From NCBI RefSeq assembly GCF_019097595.1, contig NC_080717.1, positions 14,808,336-14,872,335 of the forward strand: a stretch of DNA of 64,000 nucleotides. The letters run 5' to 3'. This document shows positions 61,434 to 64,000 of this stretch, piece by piece. How positions within the stretch are numbered: the stretch's first letter is position 1; each line of letters starts with the position of its first letter. Both the position numbers and the translations under genes were made by a program. The DNA is from Hemibagrus wyckioides (lineage: Eukaryota > Chordata > Actinopteri > Siluriformes > Bagridae). The notes under the pieces are model-generated. The model worked only from the letters and a program-made list of their open reading frames with translations. It ran no database searches and was not told the DNA's origin.

Positions 61434-61787
61434 AATCTCCTATATGAATCTCCCACAGCTTTACTGTAGAATCTCCTATATGAATCTCCCACAGCTTTAC
61501 TGTAGAATCTCCTATGAATCTCCCACAGCTTTACTGTAGAATCTCCTATATGAATCTCCCACAGCTTTACTGTAGAATCTCCTATGAATCTCCCACAGCT
61601 TTACTGTAGAATCTCCTATGAATCTCCCACAGCTTTACTGTAGAATCTCCTATGAATCTCCCACAGCTTTACTGTAGAATCTCCTATGAATCTCCCACAG
61701 CTTTACTGTAGAATCTCCTATGAATCTCCCACAGCTTTACTGTAGAATCTCCTATGAATCTCCCACAGCTTTACTGTAGAATCTGTT
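61424..61787 (+). repeat. 34/36-bp minisatellite spanning the xpnpep2 stop codon
   Basis: Ten full units plus a partial one. Unit starts: 61424, 61460, 61496, 61530, 61566, 61600, 61634, 61668, 61702, 61736 and 61770. Units are 36 bp when they contain CCTATATG and 34 bp when they contain CCTATG. Each begins TTTACTGTAGAATC and ends CTCCCACAGC. The first unit supplies the last codons (Leu-Leu-stop). Confidence 0.97.
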
Positions 61788-62095
61788 AAAAACAGTCCCA
61801 TAACTTTATTTTGGCATCTGTAAAAAAAAAAAAATAGAATCTGTAGATATCAGGAATTACTCACATACAGCCACCAAATTATTTCTATTAGTCTGTCCAT
61901 AACATAACTGCCATTACTCCTCTACTCAAAATGCTGATCAAGGTCACTTAAACAATTTCTGTTCATCTTGTTCACACACTTCTTTACGGCCCATTTATAA
62001 AGATTAAGAATCAGCCTAATTAAAACAGGTATGTCTTCTAAGACCGAATGATACAGACTTAACATGCACAGAATAAAAACTCACTAATTTAAGTT
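61434..62095 (+). other. xpnpep2: Predicted xpnpep2 3' UTR
   Basis: From the stop codon, through the minisatellite, to just past the first canonical polyadenylation signal, AATAAA at 62072-62077 (an ATTAAA lies about 55 bases before it). Another AATAAA at 62587-62592 could extend it. No transcript evidence. Confidence 0.45.
62072..62077 (+). promoter_or_regulatory. xpnpep2: Candidate polyadenylation signal of xpnpep2
   Basis: First AATAAA after the stop codon, about 640 bases downstream. Confidence 0.4.
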
Positions 62096-62099
62096 CACT

Positions 62100-64000
62100 T
62101 GTGTGCAGTGACGGTTCGAGAACAACTGATGAGTCATACCTGAAAAAGTCAATGCTGTATCTCCTGAGTATTTTTAGCGTTTAACCGATAATTAACAGAA
62201 ACGTCTTTGCTTGTTAGATATTTTCCAGTGCAGCAGAGCTAGGCTTTGGTTGCTGTTGCCGTTCAACTCTAAAAGCAATTACTGTTCTGTATATGTGTTT
62301 GATGAATTTGATTTTGAGTTTGTAATTTATATGGACAGAGAGATACATCTATTAATCACTAATTATTTGATAATTTATTAAAATAAGCTTATTTAAAATC
62401 TACACAGTCTCCATATGTGGTTAATTGTCCATGTGCATATTCATATACACATTAACTGGGATTATATTCTAGACTCATAGAAGAAAGGTCACATATATAG
62501 ATTTTTTTCAATGCCTCTTTGGGGAAACCTGTGGATAATCCTACATCAGAGTGCTCCAAGGTGGAGTCTGACATTAGAACCTATTCAATAAACTGTGGAT
62601 CCATAACTTTACAAAGAACTCCACAAATACCCCTTTTTGTATCGTATAACTCATAGCTCTCATAGATCTCCCATAGATCTGCTGACCTACAGTGTTTAGT
62701 AACACACACTTATGTTAATTACTGAATGCTGTGGGATGTGTTAGATTAGGACTGAAGTGAAACACTGCAGGGCCGTCTAATCTTGGGTTAGATACAATAA
62801 TGTGTAGGATCAGCGTTCTTACTTTCCCCTGATAATCAGCTAATCACATCAGTGTTATGCTCATTATGAATTACATCTGGTGAGACGAATCAGGGGAATT
62901 TTAAAATGATGCAGGGCTGTGCCGCTCCAGGACTGAGTTAAGAATCCCTGCTGTAATGTATAGTACGTGGATCAGAGGTGATAGTCAAATGTTTGTTAGG
63001 ATTTTAATTTATGGGATCAAGTGGGTTAAAGTAGTACTGGAGCTAAACTCTGCAGGGCAGCAGATCCCTAGGAGTAGGATTAAACAATAATATATGTTGA
63101 TGAAGTATAATCAATAATGATTGTGATGTGCCTCTTTGGGTGAAGATAATTCAAGTATTCTTGAAAATAAACAATTCCAATTAACCTCTGATAGAGTTAC
63201 TGCTTTTGGTGATTATATCATCATTCAAGGTCATCATAGAGGTTGATTTGATCTTCTGTTTGCATTTCAGAGTGCCAGGCCTTCTCCAAGGCTCTCAGTG
63301 TATTTCTTTAGACTATTTTCTGCCTTTGCCACAAGTGAAGCACAAATACGACTGGAGCTTTTGTTGCTTGGCAACATTTCTACCAGAATTGCAGGAAGGT
63401 GTGAATGTGGTTTTGAGAACGTCCGCTCTACTTGCTTTCCTTTCTTGCTCTCTTTCTTCATCTCATTTCTTTGTGTATGCCTTGCTCGGCTTTGAACAAC
63501 AGGATGAGATTGAAGTTGTTATAAGTCATACATAAAGGGCATTAAGGTCAGATGCAACTGGTGTCACTGTTGCCATTGTTGTAATATTTTTTTGTTAGCT
63601 GTAAAAAAAAAAAGAAAAAAAGGAGAACCTTTGTTAACCAAAAGGAGATGTTGAGATCAATGAGGTCATCCTGTTGTAGCGATAGTTGAAGTAAATAATC
63701 CACTAAGTCATGTCATTTTTTTGTTGTTGTTCACAGTGTAAATATCTGTTTTGTTTGCCTATTCTGAAGAAGAGCTACATGGGTTTACTCTGGATTTGTA
63801 TGTACATGAATATATGAATATCTACTCATCATAACATCATGTGGCTAGCCAGCACAAAAATAACTGTACCAACTCACATACACATGTACTTCCTCTACAG
63901 TTCACTGACAGAGTTACTCTGTTTACCAAAAGACAAGGACCACACACAAGGGAAATCATGCTCAATAATTCTTTTGGATTGGTTTATTCTCTGTTAAATG
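62100..64000. other. Downstream intergenic sequence, no gene seen
   Basis: In human the next gene is SASH3; no exon resembling it was found here. Blocks such as 'ACACTGCAGGGC' and 'CCGCTCCAGGACTGAGTTAA' (62760-62950) look like a common fish DNA-transposon repeat. A 109-codon plus-strand frame at 63206-63535 and an opposing frame are not recognisable and have no supporting splice pattern. Confidence 0.45.

Noticed and set aside
63206..63535. Possible first exon of the next syntenic gene (sash3 in human)
   Set aside because: The translation does not resemble the Ser/Lys-rich start of that protein and has no donor in frame; a TTTGCATTTCAG acceptor-like site is present but leads to a stop.

Overview
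The window is vertebrate nuclear DNA, almost certainly from a teleost fish and probably an otophysan such as a catfish. It is AT-rich and intron-bearing, full of di- and tetranucleotide microsatellites, and loaded with fish-type repeats: several Tc1-like transposon families, Rex1-like and other LINE relics, a tRNA-headed SINE, a Ty3/Gypsy remnant and a probable hAT end. The signal-peptide exon of apelin in this window is almost identical to the zebrafish one as I recall it.

Two genes can be identified, arranged head to head. (1) apln (apelin) is on the minus strand. Only coding exon 1 (5387-5453) lies in the window, with a perfect splice donor; the rest of the gene should lie beyond the left edge. 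A TATA box (5915-5922) and a hypoxia-element/CRE-like core (5988-5994) lie upstream. (2) xpnpep2 (membrane X-prolyl aminopeptidase, aminopeptidase P2) is on the plus strand at 47989-61433. All 21 coding exons were reconstructed by hand. They join in frame into 671 residues, with signal peptide, all five metal ligands and a GPI-anchor tail. The APLN-XPNPEP2 adjacency matches human Xq26.1. Both products bear on peptide hormone biology: apelin is a vasoactive peptide, and aminopeptidase P2 trims peptides with proline at position 2, such as bradykinin.

Layout: 1-5386 apln intron 1 with repeats; 5387-6000 apln exon 1, leader and promoter; about 6000-47850 a 42-kb stretch without a convincing protein gene, holding microsatellites and transposon relics (notably a LINE relic with a perfect hairpin at 17395-18750, a Tc1 copy split by a SINE at 21870-23130, and Tc1 deletion derivatives at 24944 and 44391); 47854-61433 the xpnpep2 promoter and gene; 61424-61787 a minisatellite that begins in the last codons; 61434-64000 3' UTR and downstream noncoding DNA.

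No undescribed multi-gene system was found. The most unusual items are in xpnpep2: a diverged second copy of its TATA promoter inside intron 1, two GC-AG introns, a splice donor made of a GT microsatellite, and the stop-codon minisatellite. Splice calls rest on reading-frame continuity, consensus dinucleotides and recalled family sequence, not on transcripts or searches.
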